From: Apium graveolens
Taxonomy: Eukaryota; Streptophyta; Magnoliopsida; Apiales; Apiaceae
DNA length: 64,000 nt
Direction: 5' to 3'
Assembly (NCBI RefSeq): GCF_009905375.1
Contig: NC_133648.1
Location: 310,574,565 to 310,638,564, forward strand
The notes under the pieces were generated by a model. That model ran no database searches, had not been told where the DNA came from, and worked only from the letters and a program-made list of their open reading frames with translations. Shown here piece after piece: positions 10,142 through 20,679 of this stretch (position 1 is its first letter; each line of letters begins with the position of its first letter). Position numbers and translations under genes: made by a program.

Positions 10142-12375
10142 ATGGCTGGAAAAGGTTCAGAAATGGCAACGAAGATTGCTCCAGCTTCTAAGATAGGTAA
10201 GGACATTAAAATTCGCTATTCTTATATGTCGTTGATAGATATAATTAATATTAAGGGGGATGAATATCCATTCGAAACTCATTTAGACTCCTTTGATTAT
10301 TGTAATAAGTGGTATAATTCAAATGCTATTAACAAACTCAACGAAATCTAGAACGTTCGTCCCCCTCTTAGAATAGTTCCTGCAGAAAGTGGTGACCGTA
10401 CATGCCATTGAAAGCCCGATAATTTGTTTGTTTATACAGACGCCCTTACTGCGGAGCTTAGGTTTCCTTTCCACGAGTTTATTTACACTTTGTTAGCTTC
10501 CTCCCAATGCCTATAAAAATATTCTTTATTTCATGGTTTTGTGTGGTTTCCCTCTTTCAGTTGCTGTGTTTAGGAAAATTTTCCAGTGCTATAACAGTGC
10601 CCAAAACTCTTATGGTTGAGTTTATATTATGCAAAGGCCCAAGTGTAAACAAATTTTTAACAGTGCTTCAATTCCTGATAATAACCAACACTGAAGAGAC
10701 AGTTTTGTCGGGATTAATTGGGAGAATGAAGACCGGGGCACAGTTTTTAGATCCCCCTTGGGGAAGGTCAGTGATGATAGCCCCAAATCCATTCACCTAA
10801 CTCCCGAAGAGAATGCCATATATAATGATTTTATAAATAATAATGGTGAAACTCCCAGCTGGACTCTCTTAGAGGAGTTTTCTTTCATCCAAGTGGGCTT
10901 TCCTCAATCTCGTTGTAGGGTATTTTTTCTTCCCTTCTTATTTTTATTTTCTTCATGCATTATTGACACCAATTATTTTTTTTCCCTTGTATTTGCAGCC
11001 GCCAAGGAAATCAATAATAAGAACTTTCCTGTCATTGAGAAAACACCAAGAATGAAAAAGGCCCGGCTTACGGGGTTGGATCCCTGTGGTAATTCAACGG
11101 AGCCTATCTTTCTGAAGAAGCATAAAGAGCCCATAGTGGAGGCTCCTTCTGGGGGGAACTGAAACCCCAGATGCTCCTGCTACTATAGCTACTAGTGTTT
11201 TCCAGTCTCTCCGGGGATTCCATCGAGGGGATTCCGTGGTTGGTTCCAGGAAGCGCGCATGAGATTGGTCTTATCACTATGTGACCCCTAAGGACTTCAC
11301 TGATATTGTGGATGGTCCAGACTTGGAGAGGGTAAAGCTTATGGGTGCCCATTCTCTAGCCTCGGTAAGGGTCTTCCCCTTTTAACCATTTTATATATAT
11401 ATTTTTAAAATTTCTTTGTTCTTATGGCTACTTTATCCCCTTTCCTTACGTCCTTTTATTTTTCTTCTTCCTTTCAGTCTAATGCTTATTTCCAAGCAGT
11501 TGTGAGACAAGCTGAGTCCTGGAAGAAGGCCTCGGATAACGCGACTAATGCCCTCAGAAGGAAACAGAGGAAGTATGTTGCGCTGGAGAACAAGATGAAG
11601 CACAAGGCATAAGAGTTAGGGGATGCCAATGCTGAGCTAGTTACTCTGAAGGCTGTGAAGGACAGAATCATTGATGCTTACTTGGACACGGATGAGTTTG
11701 CTCAGTCCATGAGAGGTTAGGAAGAACATGGTGTTCCCTGGATTTTTCAGGACTGGATGGGACACGGCCCTCGGGACCGTGAACGAGACTTGTCCTGATG
11801 TTAACCCGATGGATTACATGTGCCCCGATGATGACACCTTACTACAGAGGTTCCGTACTTGCGTAGTCATCTTAGATGATATCCCTCAGGACTAGCTTCT
11901 TCCTCCCCCTAAGTCCTTTTATCGACCCGCATAGGACGATGTCGCCCCTTCTTCTAGTAAGACCGCTACTATAGAGACTTCTGATGAGAGAGAAGGAGGC
12001 GATAACATGGATGCCGATGGCACCTCTGCTCCTAAAAGTTTTTATTGGCCCTGCGTGGCTTTGTTATTTATGATTAGAACTTGTAATAGTCTCTTTATTT
12101 ATCGAACACTACATTTTTATATCCGAATTTATGCACTTAGTTTTATTTATTATAACTTTGTGTATTGTAGGAACTCAATACCACATATTGGAAATTTTAT
12201 AAATTCCATAATCTCTTGGGATTCATCCCTTACACAAGTCTTGCTAAAACTAAAACTTGAAAATAATAGTCTTATAAAACATAAAATTCTAAGCAATCAA
12301 AGCTTTAAGGTGCTTTTCAACCTATTTGCCACTTTGACAAATGAAGATCTTTCCAATCAGACTAATACAAAATAG
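10142..12375 (+). pseudogene. Antisense extra gene of Tat element A, Transposase_28/gypsy-type-like
   Basis: A gene on the strand opposite to gag-pol, lying between integrase and the 3' LTR. It starts MAGKGSEMATKIAP. The next recognisable blocks are 'FVYTDALTAELRFPFHEFIY' (10426 onward), a 'GIN-WEN' block, 'LTPEENAIYNDFI', and a basic then coiled-coil-like region (QAESWKKASDNATNALRRK, 11500-11610). Plausible introns are about 10914-10998 and 11365-11477, with GT-AG borders. The 'L.AELRFP.HEF' pattern resembles the 'putative gypsy type transposon' (Transposase_28) family; this is from memory of the family pattern. Stops at 10349 and 10409 and frameshifts break it; the 10409 TGA is shared with copy B. 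The last frame ends at 12375, tail to tail with the pol stop at 12357-12359. Extra ORFs of this kind are known in Tat elements; their role is not established. Confidence 0.75.
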
Positions 12376-13054
12376 ACTTTCGGGTTTTGAGTGTGCCAAG
12401 TTCTTTGGACATCAAAACGGTCCATAGTTTCTTGCTTCTAGGATCCTCTTCCTTGAACACTTTTAATCTTGTATGGTCCTTCCCAATTTGGGCGAGTTTT
12501 CCCTTTTACCCCACACCGGAAGCTTCCACCTTCCTTAGAACCAAGTCACCTTGTTTAAAAAACCTTTCTTTTACCTTTAATTTATAGTAGAAAGAAGCCT
12601 TTTTTGATGTTCCTCAATCCTTGCGTGTGCTTTGTCCCGCACTTCATCTATCAACTCCAGGGCAAAACTTTGTCCCTCTTCATTCTCTTCAGCATTATAC
12701 GCTTGGATTCTTGGAGATGAATGTGATATCTCCACTGAAATGACCGCTTCTACCCCATATGCTAACATAAATGGTGTTGCTCCTGTAGTAACTCTACATG
12801 TGGTCCTGTAGACCCAAGTATTGGAAGTATTCCATCCACCCAACTACTCCTGGACTTCTCAATCCTCTTCTTTAATCCATCTAGAATAATTCGGTTTTCA
12901 ACCTCTGCTTGCCCATTGGCTTGGAGATGTGCTCCAGAAGTGAACCGTAACTCAATCTCATTCTCCTTATAATACTTCTTAAATTCATCATTATTGAATT
13001 GTGCTCCATTATCACTCACCAAGATTCGGGGGATCCCATATCTGCACATGACAT
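12357..13054 (-). pseudogene. Integrase C-terminal half and pol end (Tat A)
   Basis: The minus-strand frame contains the second half of the integrase core: 'YGIPRILVSDNGAQFNN' (the second catalytic Asp) and 'ANGQAEVENR' (the catalytic Glu). It continues through 'TTGATPFMLAYGVEAV' to the typical Tat pol tail 'RTWHTQNPKVYFV' and a stop at 12357-12359. A frameshift near 12840 and one near 12580 split it. Its N-terminal half lies 4.9 kb away (17968-18434), separated by the CACTA insertion. Confidence 0.88.
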
Positions 13055-13078
13055 CACTACGCCATAGATTGGATTCCG
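13055..13078 (+). repeat. Left terminal inverted repeat of CACTA element
   Basis: Begins CACTACGCCATAGATT and is the exact reverse complement of 17941-17964. With one mismatch the match extends a further five bases. Followed by direct and inverted ttgcaac subterminal motifs to about 13470. Confidence 0.95.
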
Positions 13079-13610
13079 CAACCCCAATAAACCATTACTA
13101 AAGGCCAAAAAAGCGTTGCTAAAGGCCGAAAAAAGGCTATGGCGACTCTTTTTCGGGGTTGCAATTTTAGGCGTTGCCATAGAATTTTTTGCAACCCCGG
13201 TGACACCTTATTGCAACCCTTGTTTATCCGTTACAGAAACGTGCTATTGCAACTTTAATGGGGTTACAATAGGTCTTGAAAAGTGTTACAGTAGGGTTTG
13301 GGCTACCAGTATAATATTTATGGGCCATATGTGGGGCCCTTTATCATCTATGTCAACACACCTATTGCAACACCTTTAATGTTGCAAAAAAGAATTTATC
13401 TGCATAATTTAGCACCCTATTGCAAAGTACTAATATGCTATTGCAACACCTGAGCTGTAAAAAAATGAATTATACTTTTCAAATACTTGATTTCCCATAA
13501 ATTCAACAACATTCATAACCAATTCAATTCATCCAACCAGTCTTAACTACACATCCAACCATTACATTCTGTCCAACCAATAATTACAATCCATCACACC
13601 AAAATATAAC

Positions 13611-13967
13611 TTAAGAAATACAAGTACTCTTGCTAAGAACTAAACGTGCAAGATAACGCAAAAGCATATAAGTCTTTGAAAAAAACATAGAAGAGAGATA
13701 ACAAATGGTCCAAGTGCTTCGACCACCGATAAGAGGAGTACCATCAGCTCCTCCTGTGTCACCTGAAATTGTCCCACAAATCTGAGTCATGTCAATGTTC
13801 AACCCGGGGTTTGCTTCAAGTAATTTCTGCAGGACCTGTGTTGGATCAAGCAAACTTTTTCTAAGACATAAAAAGAGACTATCGTAATTAAAGCTTATGC
13901 TCTGCCCTTGTTTTTTATGGGCTCTTACCAGAGGTTTTAAACGTGTGATCAAGGATAAGAAGTACAC
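13611..13967 (-). CDS. Unidentified exon-like frame near the 3' end of the CACTA element
   Basis: A minus-strand open frame including 'LDPTQVLQKLLEANPGLNID' and 'GDTGGADGTPLIGG'. The Gln/Asn/Gly-rich style resembles the tail of Transposase_24-type CACTA proteins, but I cannot confirm it. It lies downstream of the kinesin exons in transcription order and could be the terminal exon of a chimeric transcript. The first residues and the last 40 are probably intronic or untranslated. Confidence 0.35.
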   Translation of the reverse strand: MYFLSLITRLKPLVRAHKKQGQSISFNYDSLFLCLRKSLLDPTQVLQKLLEANPGLNIDMTQICGTISGDTGGADGTPLIGGRSTWTICYLSSMFFSKTYMLLRYLARLVLSKSTCIS

Positions 13968-14396
13968 ACACGACCATCACGTCAAATATGGTCATCTTTC
14001 TCAAATATATTTCAGGTTTGGTACATGTTTAGTCTCTTTTTGAACGTTGAATAATAAAGTTTAGAGAACCTGAGAATATAGAGAATACTCAACTGTCAAC
14101 ACCTAAGGTAACTCAGCAAAGATTAGAATGGAGTTGGTAAGGTTTTTATTGATGATAATCGCAAGTCTCGTCCTGGTTTTGCACAACTCATGTGCTCATG
14201 TTGTTCATTACCAAGGTAACATCTAACTTCTACTAGCTAGAGCTTACTCCTCTTAGTCGTAGATACCTAAAAGATTGACGTAATATATCTTAGCTCATAA
14301 ATATCAGTAATATTTGGTTAGTAGGCTTGTCAACAACCACAGTAACTGATTTATTGCTAAATAGTGCATAAAAACTTCACAATTAGTTAAAGTTAC

Positions 14397-15765
14397 CTGT
14401 GCCTCTTCATTAGTACCGCTTGCAAGGGCTTCAAGAACTCTAATTCTTGACTGATATCTTTCCTCACGAGCCCTGAACAAGTTATTTTGCTGCCGTGCAG
14501 AATTCAATATAGTAATTAGACTCGAGCATTGAATATGAATTACAAATTTACAACTGACAGGCTCTGTTACATTACAATTCTTAAGTGGTCCATAATACAA
14601 ACTTAATAACATTACAGTTCTTATGTGCTCTGCTTGAGTGGACATACGGCGCTCTATCTCTTGGATGACTTTCCTTAATAGGCATGCCACTCGCTCAGAA
14701 AACAAAACTGATATTAGAAAAAACACGAATGAGATATAAAACTAATTTTTGAAGACTTCTGATTTAAACACCTAAAAGAACAAAATAAAAACCAGCAAGT
14801 CACAAATCACAATGGTTTTCTGCAACGATATATAGTCTTCAGTAAAACCATTATCATTTCAAATATTAATATACAAGCTTAGGTATTGACAAAGTCACAA
14901 CAAAAAAATACAGGTGTTATTTGTTAACCATGACTTCCATGTACTGCATAATTTTATGTTCATACAGAAAATTTTATTCAATTTCTTAGTTTGCCTGAAT
15001 AAATTGGTTTTTCAACATAACCACAGCTGGATTGGTAGAAACAACTACACAAACACATACACATGTTTTTGTTAGAGAGAGAGAGAGAGTACGTGACATG
15101 ATGGGATTAAGATCAGCATGTTGATATTGTGAGTTCGATGAACCTTTCCGTTTTTGCTCTTCCAATATTGTAGGTATATAATTTTCTCCGCATGGAGAAG
15201 AGTCACTGAGTCCATACGGATCTACTATAGGCTTCGATCCCTGGATGTTTGGGGAACCATAAGTAAGAAAAAATCGGGACAGAATTTAATGATAACAAAG
15301 ATAGAGAGGGAGAATAACAAAATAAAACATTAGCCTATAGGCATCACGTTTAAATTTGTAATATAGGCAATAATACCAAGTTAATATAATGCAGATAATT
15401 TTACCTTTTGAAGATCATGAACTTGAAATCTAGGAAATGCCATCTGGTCAATAGCAACAAGAAACCTTCCAACATTTTCTACGCCCAATTTTGAAGGATG
15501 ATCAGAACCTCTTAACTAACGACAAAATAAAAGTAGGGAGAGAACAATGAGAACCTAAATTATAAGAACAATACATGCAAAAAGGTAAAGTGAAATCATC
15601 TAACTACCTCGCTAACTGAACCAGGTCTCAATTTATTCAATAACCTACATAAAACACTACCATCAAGCAACAATGCTCTCAATTCATCATCAGAAGAATG
15701 TACGGGCAATTTCACATTAGAAAGTGTTGTATTAATCCACTCTATCAATGCTGCTCTCTGCATTT
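14397..15765 (-). pseudogene. Captured fragment of a CH-domain kinesin-14 gene (five exons)
   Basis: Five minus-strand exons fit together in frame with GT-AG borders: 15765-15608, 15515-15415, 15240-15093, 14707-14626 and 14489-14397. Exons 1-2 encode a calponin-homology domain (starts 'ALIEWINTTL', then 'DDELRALLLDGSVLCRLLNK', 'VENVGRFLVAIDQMAFPRF'). Exon 3 is a linker beginning 'GSKPIVDPYG'. Exons 4-5 encode the coiled-coil stretch 'LLRKVIQEIERRMSTQAEHI' and 'REERYQSRIRVLEALASGT', which I recognise from plant CH-domain kinesin-14 proteins, which bind microtubules and actin. The motor domain is absent. No stop interrupts the five exons. The fragment sits wholly within the CACTA element and is absent from copy B, so it is a transposon-borne gene fragment rather than a resident gene. 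Confidence 0.85.
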
Positions 15766-16560
15766 CTGCAAAATCAATTTGGAAAAAGACATCTAACTTA
15801 TAAAAACAGAAAATCAGAGAATAATATAAGGCAAATCAGTATTTCACATTTCATTCTCACCATATTTAGGTGATGTAGATTCCAATACATCATTCCGATT
15901 CATTTTATGAATTCGCAGCTAGGATTCAATCATGCTATTACAGTACACATGCAGATAAATGATATTTTCAAGTAGAACAGCTATTGTATTATGCCTGACC
16001 AATTATAGGGACGAAATGGGCAGTGTTGCTCGTCAGCTTGCTATAATACAGATAAATATCATGGCAGCCAAGACTTTGGTATCTGCAGGGAAGTTCCAGT
16101 GATTCAGCTACTACCACCAATGCCAGACACCTACATCATCTAACACCCCGTATATTTCAACATTTACAGCAAAGTTGTTATCTGCAGGGACGTTCCAATG
16201 ATTCACCTACTTTCAGCTCATTTATTATAACACTTCATTTGTTTTTCCTTTAGTATCAGATAATATAGTTTCTAGTTTCTGATATAGCTGTTCAAGATCA
16301 ACAATAATTTGAGACTATTCTCCTTTCTGCTCAGAATAAAAGTATGATTTATATGACAAATGAATATCTAACTCAAAAAAATATCACCAGGAGGAAAATT
16401 CGATATATTCAAAAATTCGATAAAGAACTAGAGCACCCTTTTAATATTTGTAACACACCTCGAACCTAAATACAGTAGAAATGTTTATGTCATGATAAGA
16501 AGAAATGTAGTAAAACATTAATAATAAAAGTAGCAGTGGTTTATGTGAGGATGAAACTAA

Positions 16561-16860
16561 TCATACCAACTCAACTTCATTTGTACTCAAAGAGAATATT
16601 GGTGCTGCAAAATGTACGTCAGCAGAGAAAGAATTATGGATCTTAATGATGAGACTATCCAAAACTTCCATTTCCTGCATAAAGTATGAACATACCAGGT
16701 CACTCAAGAGTATCAACACAACTACAAAATACGAATAAACAGTTAACAATAGTAGTAGTTTTTATAAGCTTACCATCATCAGTGAACTCGACAAATTCAA
16801 AGCGAAGAGGGGAATTTGGATAACCACAGATAAGACAATTGACAACCTTGTATACAAAAA
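16561..16860 (-). CDS. Unidentified exons in the CACTA interior
   Basis: Two minus-strand pieces look exon-like. 16860-16772 reads 'NCLICGYPNSPLRFEFVEF'. 16700-16561 reads 'MEVLDSLIIKIHNSFSADVH'. They lie upstream of the kinesin exons in transcription order. They do not match the N-terminus I know for CH kinesins and may be a second captured gene or the element's own. I cannot name the family. Confidence 0.3.
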
Positions 16861-17940
16861 AAACATTTTGGGGATTTAATTAGGAATAATCCCCAAAATC
16901 AAATGCTTTAAGTCTTGAAAAATATAATCGAATTTTTTTGGCTATTACTCGATCAATTGGGTATTAGTTATTACTTAATCAATTACGAACTCACCACTAC
17001 CATCTTGAAAATCTGTAAAAAAAGAAAAAATAACAAAGTGAAGGAGATGGAGAGAATGAAATACACGAAGCGAGATAGATAGACAGAGGGAGAGAGATAC
17101 ACAATAATTACACACATATCAAGTGAGGATTATACCTTAAAATCAAAATCAAACTGAAAGTTCAAACCCCAATTGAACCCTTGAATCCCAACTCACCTCG
17201 GACCATAATTTAGATGGAGGGACAAAGGTAGAAGACCTAATTTGGATAGAAAGAGAGAAGAAGATAAGAGTTAGAGTGGGGTGTACTGATTCCCCCTTTT
17301 TGTTTTTGGCTCTCAATGAAAATTTCATTTCCCGCCTTATACAAGACTTAGCCGCCCAGCCCCAACCCAAAATTCAACCACAAGGCCTAATATATTTAAT
17401 TTTGCATTATTTAAATGAAATTTTCAATATTTTAGTCTATAATATTTTTTAAATTGCACATATTATATTTATTGTAATTAATTTATTATAATATATTTTC
17501 ATAAATTCAAATATGTTACATACTTTGATTTTTTAATTAAAAAATTATTTTGGGAGAATTTAATCAATATTTTAAAATAATTATTGAAATTTATTTAATT
17601 AGTTTTAAACAAGTAAAAGAAATTTAATATTTATTAAATATTAAAAAAAAATAGTTATTTTGCGTATATTTAATTTCTACAAAAGTCCATAAATTAATTT
17701 ATTAAAATCACTTTTAAAAAAATAATAATTTTGAGTTACATTAAAGAATATATTTCAATTATTATATCATTTCTATGTTAATTATTAATTAGTTAAATTA
17801 AAAAATCATCTTTAATCATCTATGTCATTTTGGTAACACATTTTGACTATACTGCAATATCAAAAAATAGGGGTTGCGATAGAGATGGGTTTAGAAGGCT
17901 ATTATTACACTTTTGTTTGCAACCCTAGTGTGAATGGTTA

Positions 17941-17964
17941 CGGAATCCAATCTATGGCGTAGTG
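17941..17964 (-). repeat. Right terminal inverted repeat of CACTA element
   Basis: Exact mirror of 13055-13078, ending ...CTATGGCGTAGTG, next to the second cat of the target-site duplication. The adjacent subterminal region (about 17875-17940) carries gttgcga and ttgcaaccc motifs. Confidence 0.95.
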
Positions 17965-17967
17965 CAT

Positions 17968-18434
17968 TTTCTCACAGGAATTGAGCAACTTGCTTAGTTG
18001 TAATCTTGGCCAAAGGCTTAGCTTCAATCCACTTAGTAAAGTAATCATTTGCTACAATCAAGAACTTTCTTTGAGCAATAGCCATCAGAAAAGACCCGAG
18101 AATATCCATTCCCCACATAGCAAAAAGAATTGGAGAATTGATGGAAGTTAACATCTGGGGGGGCTGTCGAACAACCGGCGCATGTTTCTGACAGCGATCA
18201 CACTTCTTCACAATCTTTGGAATCAACCATCATTTCTGGCCAGTAGAGGCCTTAACTGGTTATCTTATGTGATAGATCTCTGCTCCCCAAGTGTTGCCCG
18301 CAAATACCTTCGTGTACTTCTTCGAGAGCTAAACACACCTCTTCAGGTCTGAGACATCTTAAGTAAGGAACCACATAACATCTTTTGTACGAAATTCCAT
18401 CAATCAAGGAATATCTCAATGCTCGCACAACCAA
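17968..18434 (-). pseudogene. Integrase N-terminal half (Tat A): zinc finger and first catalytic region
   Basis: The minus strand shows the linker 'VRALRYSLIDGISYKRC', the HHCC zinc-binding region ('EVHEGICGQH', then 'KKCDRCQKH'), and the start of the DDE core ('MWGMDILGSF', 'DYFTKWIEAKPL') up to 'TKQVAQFL'. A stop near 18252 and a frameshift interrupt it. Its downstream half is at 12357-13054, beyond the CACTA insertion. Confidence 0.88.
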
Positions 18435-18479
18435 CTTTCATGCTTTAGTTGCATCATTCAGGGCTTTTATTGCCGTTCA

Positions 18480-19185
18480 CGGCTTGTACTTGATGTCGAA
18501 TTCTCCCAATTCTATGGCCCATTTAATTTGTCTCACACTAGCTTTCGGAATGTGAATAATGTTTCCAAAGGCTGATTTGTTAGTACATCGATCTTATGAG
18601 CTTGGAAGTAAGGACGCAACTTACTTGAAGCCATCACCAAGGCTAAATTAAATTTTTCAATAGTCAAATAATTCAACTCTGCTCCATGCAGAATCTTACG
18701 GACATAGTATTTGGGTTTCCGGATTTTAAGTTCTTCTTTAACCAACACGGCGCTCAAGGCATTTTCTGAGACGACAAAATATAAGTACAAAGTTTCATTC
18801 AAGACAGGTTTAGCCAAGAACGGGGCTTGAACTATGTAGTTCTTTAATCCTTCAAAAGGCTCTTAAATTTCCTCGGTCCATATGAAATCTTTTACTTTCT
18901 TCAAGGCTTTGAAGAATGGCAAGCAGTTGTCTCTAGATTTGGAGATAAATCGTCCCAAGGCAGCAACCCTTCCAGTGAGTTTTTGAACATCTTTAATAGA
19001 CCGCGGAGGATCCATGTCCAAGATGGTCTTTATCTTTCCAGGATTTGGTTCAATCCCCTCTTGGAGACCATCAATCCCAAAAATTTTATAGATCCCACAT
19101 TGAAAGTACACTTTACAAGGTTTAACATCATTTGTGATATCTCAGAACCTCAAAAGCTTCCCTCAAATGGGTTATGTGATCATTC
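18480..19185 (-). pseudogene. RT thumb and RNase H (Tat A)
   Basis: From 19111: 'GIEPNPGKIKTILDM', 'VQKLTGRVAALGRFISKS' (RT connection). Then RNase H with 'YLYFVVSENALSAVLVKEE', 'HGAELNYLTIEKFNLALVMA', 'KLRPYFQAHKIDVLTNQPL'. The next block, 'GNKSPE', is followed within about 50 bases by the integrase linker. There is no room for the extra archaeal-type RNase H usually present at this spot in Tat elements. Stops at 18863 and 18533 break the frame. Confidence 0.85.
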
Positions 19186-19189
19186 TTCA

Positions 19190-19980
19190 CAATACTCTTG
19201 ACTAACATGTCATCTACATATACTTCCATAGTTTTTCCAATAAGATCTTTAAAAATTTTATTTACCAACCTTTAATAGGTAGCTCATGCATTCTTGAGAC
19301 CAAACGCCATATCAAGATAACAAAAATTATCAAAGTCAGTGATGAATGATACCTTTGGGATGTCATCCTTATACATCTTGATCTGATTGTATCCATTGAA
19401 TTCATCCATAAAGCTTATAATTTCATGACCAGCGATCGCATCTATCAATACATATATCCTTGGCAACGGGAAACAATCCTTCGGGCATGCATCATTCAGA
19501 TCAGTGAAATCCATACACATTCTCCATTTTCCATTAGCCTTCTTCACCATTACAGGATTTGCTAACCACTCTGGAAATTGTATCTCTTCAATGAAACCAG
19601 CCTCCACGAGCTTCTCCACTTCTAGCTTGATTGCTTCCTGTCTGTCTGGGAAAAAAATTCTTTTCTTTTGCTTCATGATCTTTCGATTTGGATCCACATT
19701 CAGTTTGTGAGTGATTAGTTCCGGTTCTATACTAGGCATATCAGCTGCTGACCATGCGAATACATCACTATTTTCTTGTAAAATCTTCACCAGCTTCCCT
19801 CTAAGGGGCTTCTCTAGTGATGCTCCAATTAAAATCACTTTCTGAAAATCCTCGGGAGCCAAAGGGAACAGAATCAAGTCTTCCGATGGCTTCCCTCTTT
19901 TCTCGTCATTCTCACACATATCCAGGTCTTTGATAGGAAAAACTTGCCCCCAAAACAACTCCTTGCCATCTTTTGATTTG
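19190..19980 (-). pseudogene. Reverse transcriptase palm/fingers (Tat A)
   Basis: A continuous minus-strand frame (19958-19284) contains 'HKLNVDPNRK', 'EVEKLVEAGFIEEIQFPEWL', 'MVKKANGKWRMCMDFTDLND', 'ACPKDCFPLPRI', 'GYNQIKM' and 'MAFGLKNA'. After a frame break the catalytic box appears as 'VYVDDMLVKS' near 19210-19240. This is the polymerase domain that copies element RNA into DNA. One of the better-preserved parts of copy A. Confidence 0.92.
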
Positions 19981-19984
19981 CTGT

Positions 19985-20620
19985 TTCTTCCCCAATCCCG
20001 TTCTGGGTGGGAAACTTCATCACTGAATGGTAAGAAGAGGGTACTTCCTTGAAAGCATGTATTCCCATTCTACCCATGATTGCATTGTATGCGTTGATCC
20101 AACTTTTACCATTACAAAGTCCAACATCTGTGTTTCTTGTCTTGGTTCCTGACCTATAGTCGGAGGCCACTTAATTATTCCCTCAATAAGGCACTCGACT
20201 CCAGGAAAATTATATATTGGCATATTAGTTAGGGTTAATTGATAATCATTGTAACCCATCCTTATATAGGTATCATGGAGTAAGATCTTCACCGAGGCTC
20301 CATTATCTACAAGGACTCTCTTCATCGGGCTGTTCCATATTATCAGTGTTATGACCGAAGGATCGTTATGAGGAAATTTGACACCCTCTAAATTTATATC
20401 ATCGAATGTTATCCTGTCCTAGCCCTCTTCGGGACTTCTCCGACAATATGCATAACTTCTCTAGTATATGCCTTCCTCGAGTTTTTAGATGAACTAGCAG
20501 TAGTCGGTCCTCCAAAGATTGTATTTATCACTGGCCCTCAGGGTCGTGGTCCTCCAAAGATTGCGTTTATCATCGGTACCCTGGGTTGGGGATTTCGCCC
20601 CTGATCATCCTGATCCATTT
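19985..20620 (-). pseudogene. Aspartic protease region (Tat A)
   Basis: The minus strand reads 'KRVLVDNGASVKILLHDTYI' (20325 onward), the Tat-type variant of the retropepsin active site, followed by 'PIYNFPGVECLIEGIIKWPP' and 'TQMLDFVMVKVGSTH'. Upstream lies the spacer rich in 'INTIFGGP'-like repeats (20500-20600). Frames are broken near 20420 and 20020. Confidence 0.85.
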
Positions 20621-20679
20621 TGAGATCCTCGAATTTCCTTCTTCCATTATTATTCCTATCCCCTCCATCTCTAGTATAC

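Larger units (their letters stand above)
13055..17964 (-). mobile_element. CACTA transposon carrying captured kinesin exons
   Basis: A 4910-bp element with 24-bp perfect terminal inverted repeats starting CACTACGCCATAGATTGG. It is flanked by a 3-bp duplication, cat (13052-13054 and 17965-17967). Copy B has the uninterrupted site with a single cat at 46334-46336, so both boundaries are exact. Subterminal regions carry many ttgcaac/ctattgcaac motifs. I recognise no TNP2-type transposase inside, so it is probably non-autonomous. Its interior on the minus strand contains five exons of a CH-domain kinesin-14 plus unidentified exons. Confidence 0.94.
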
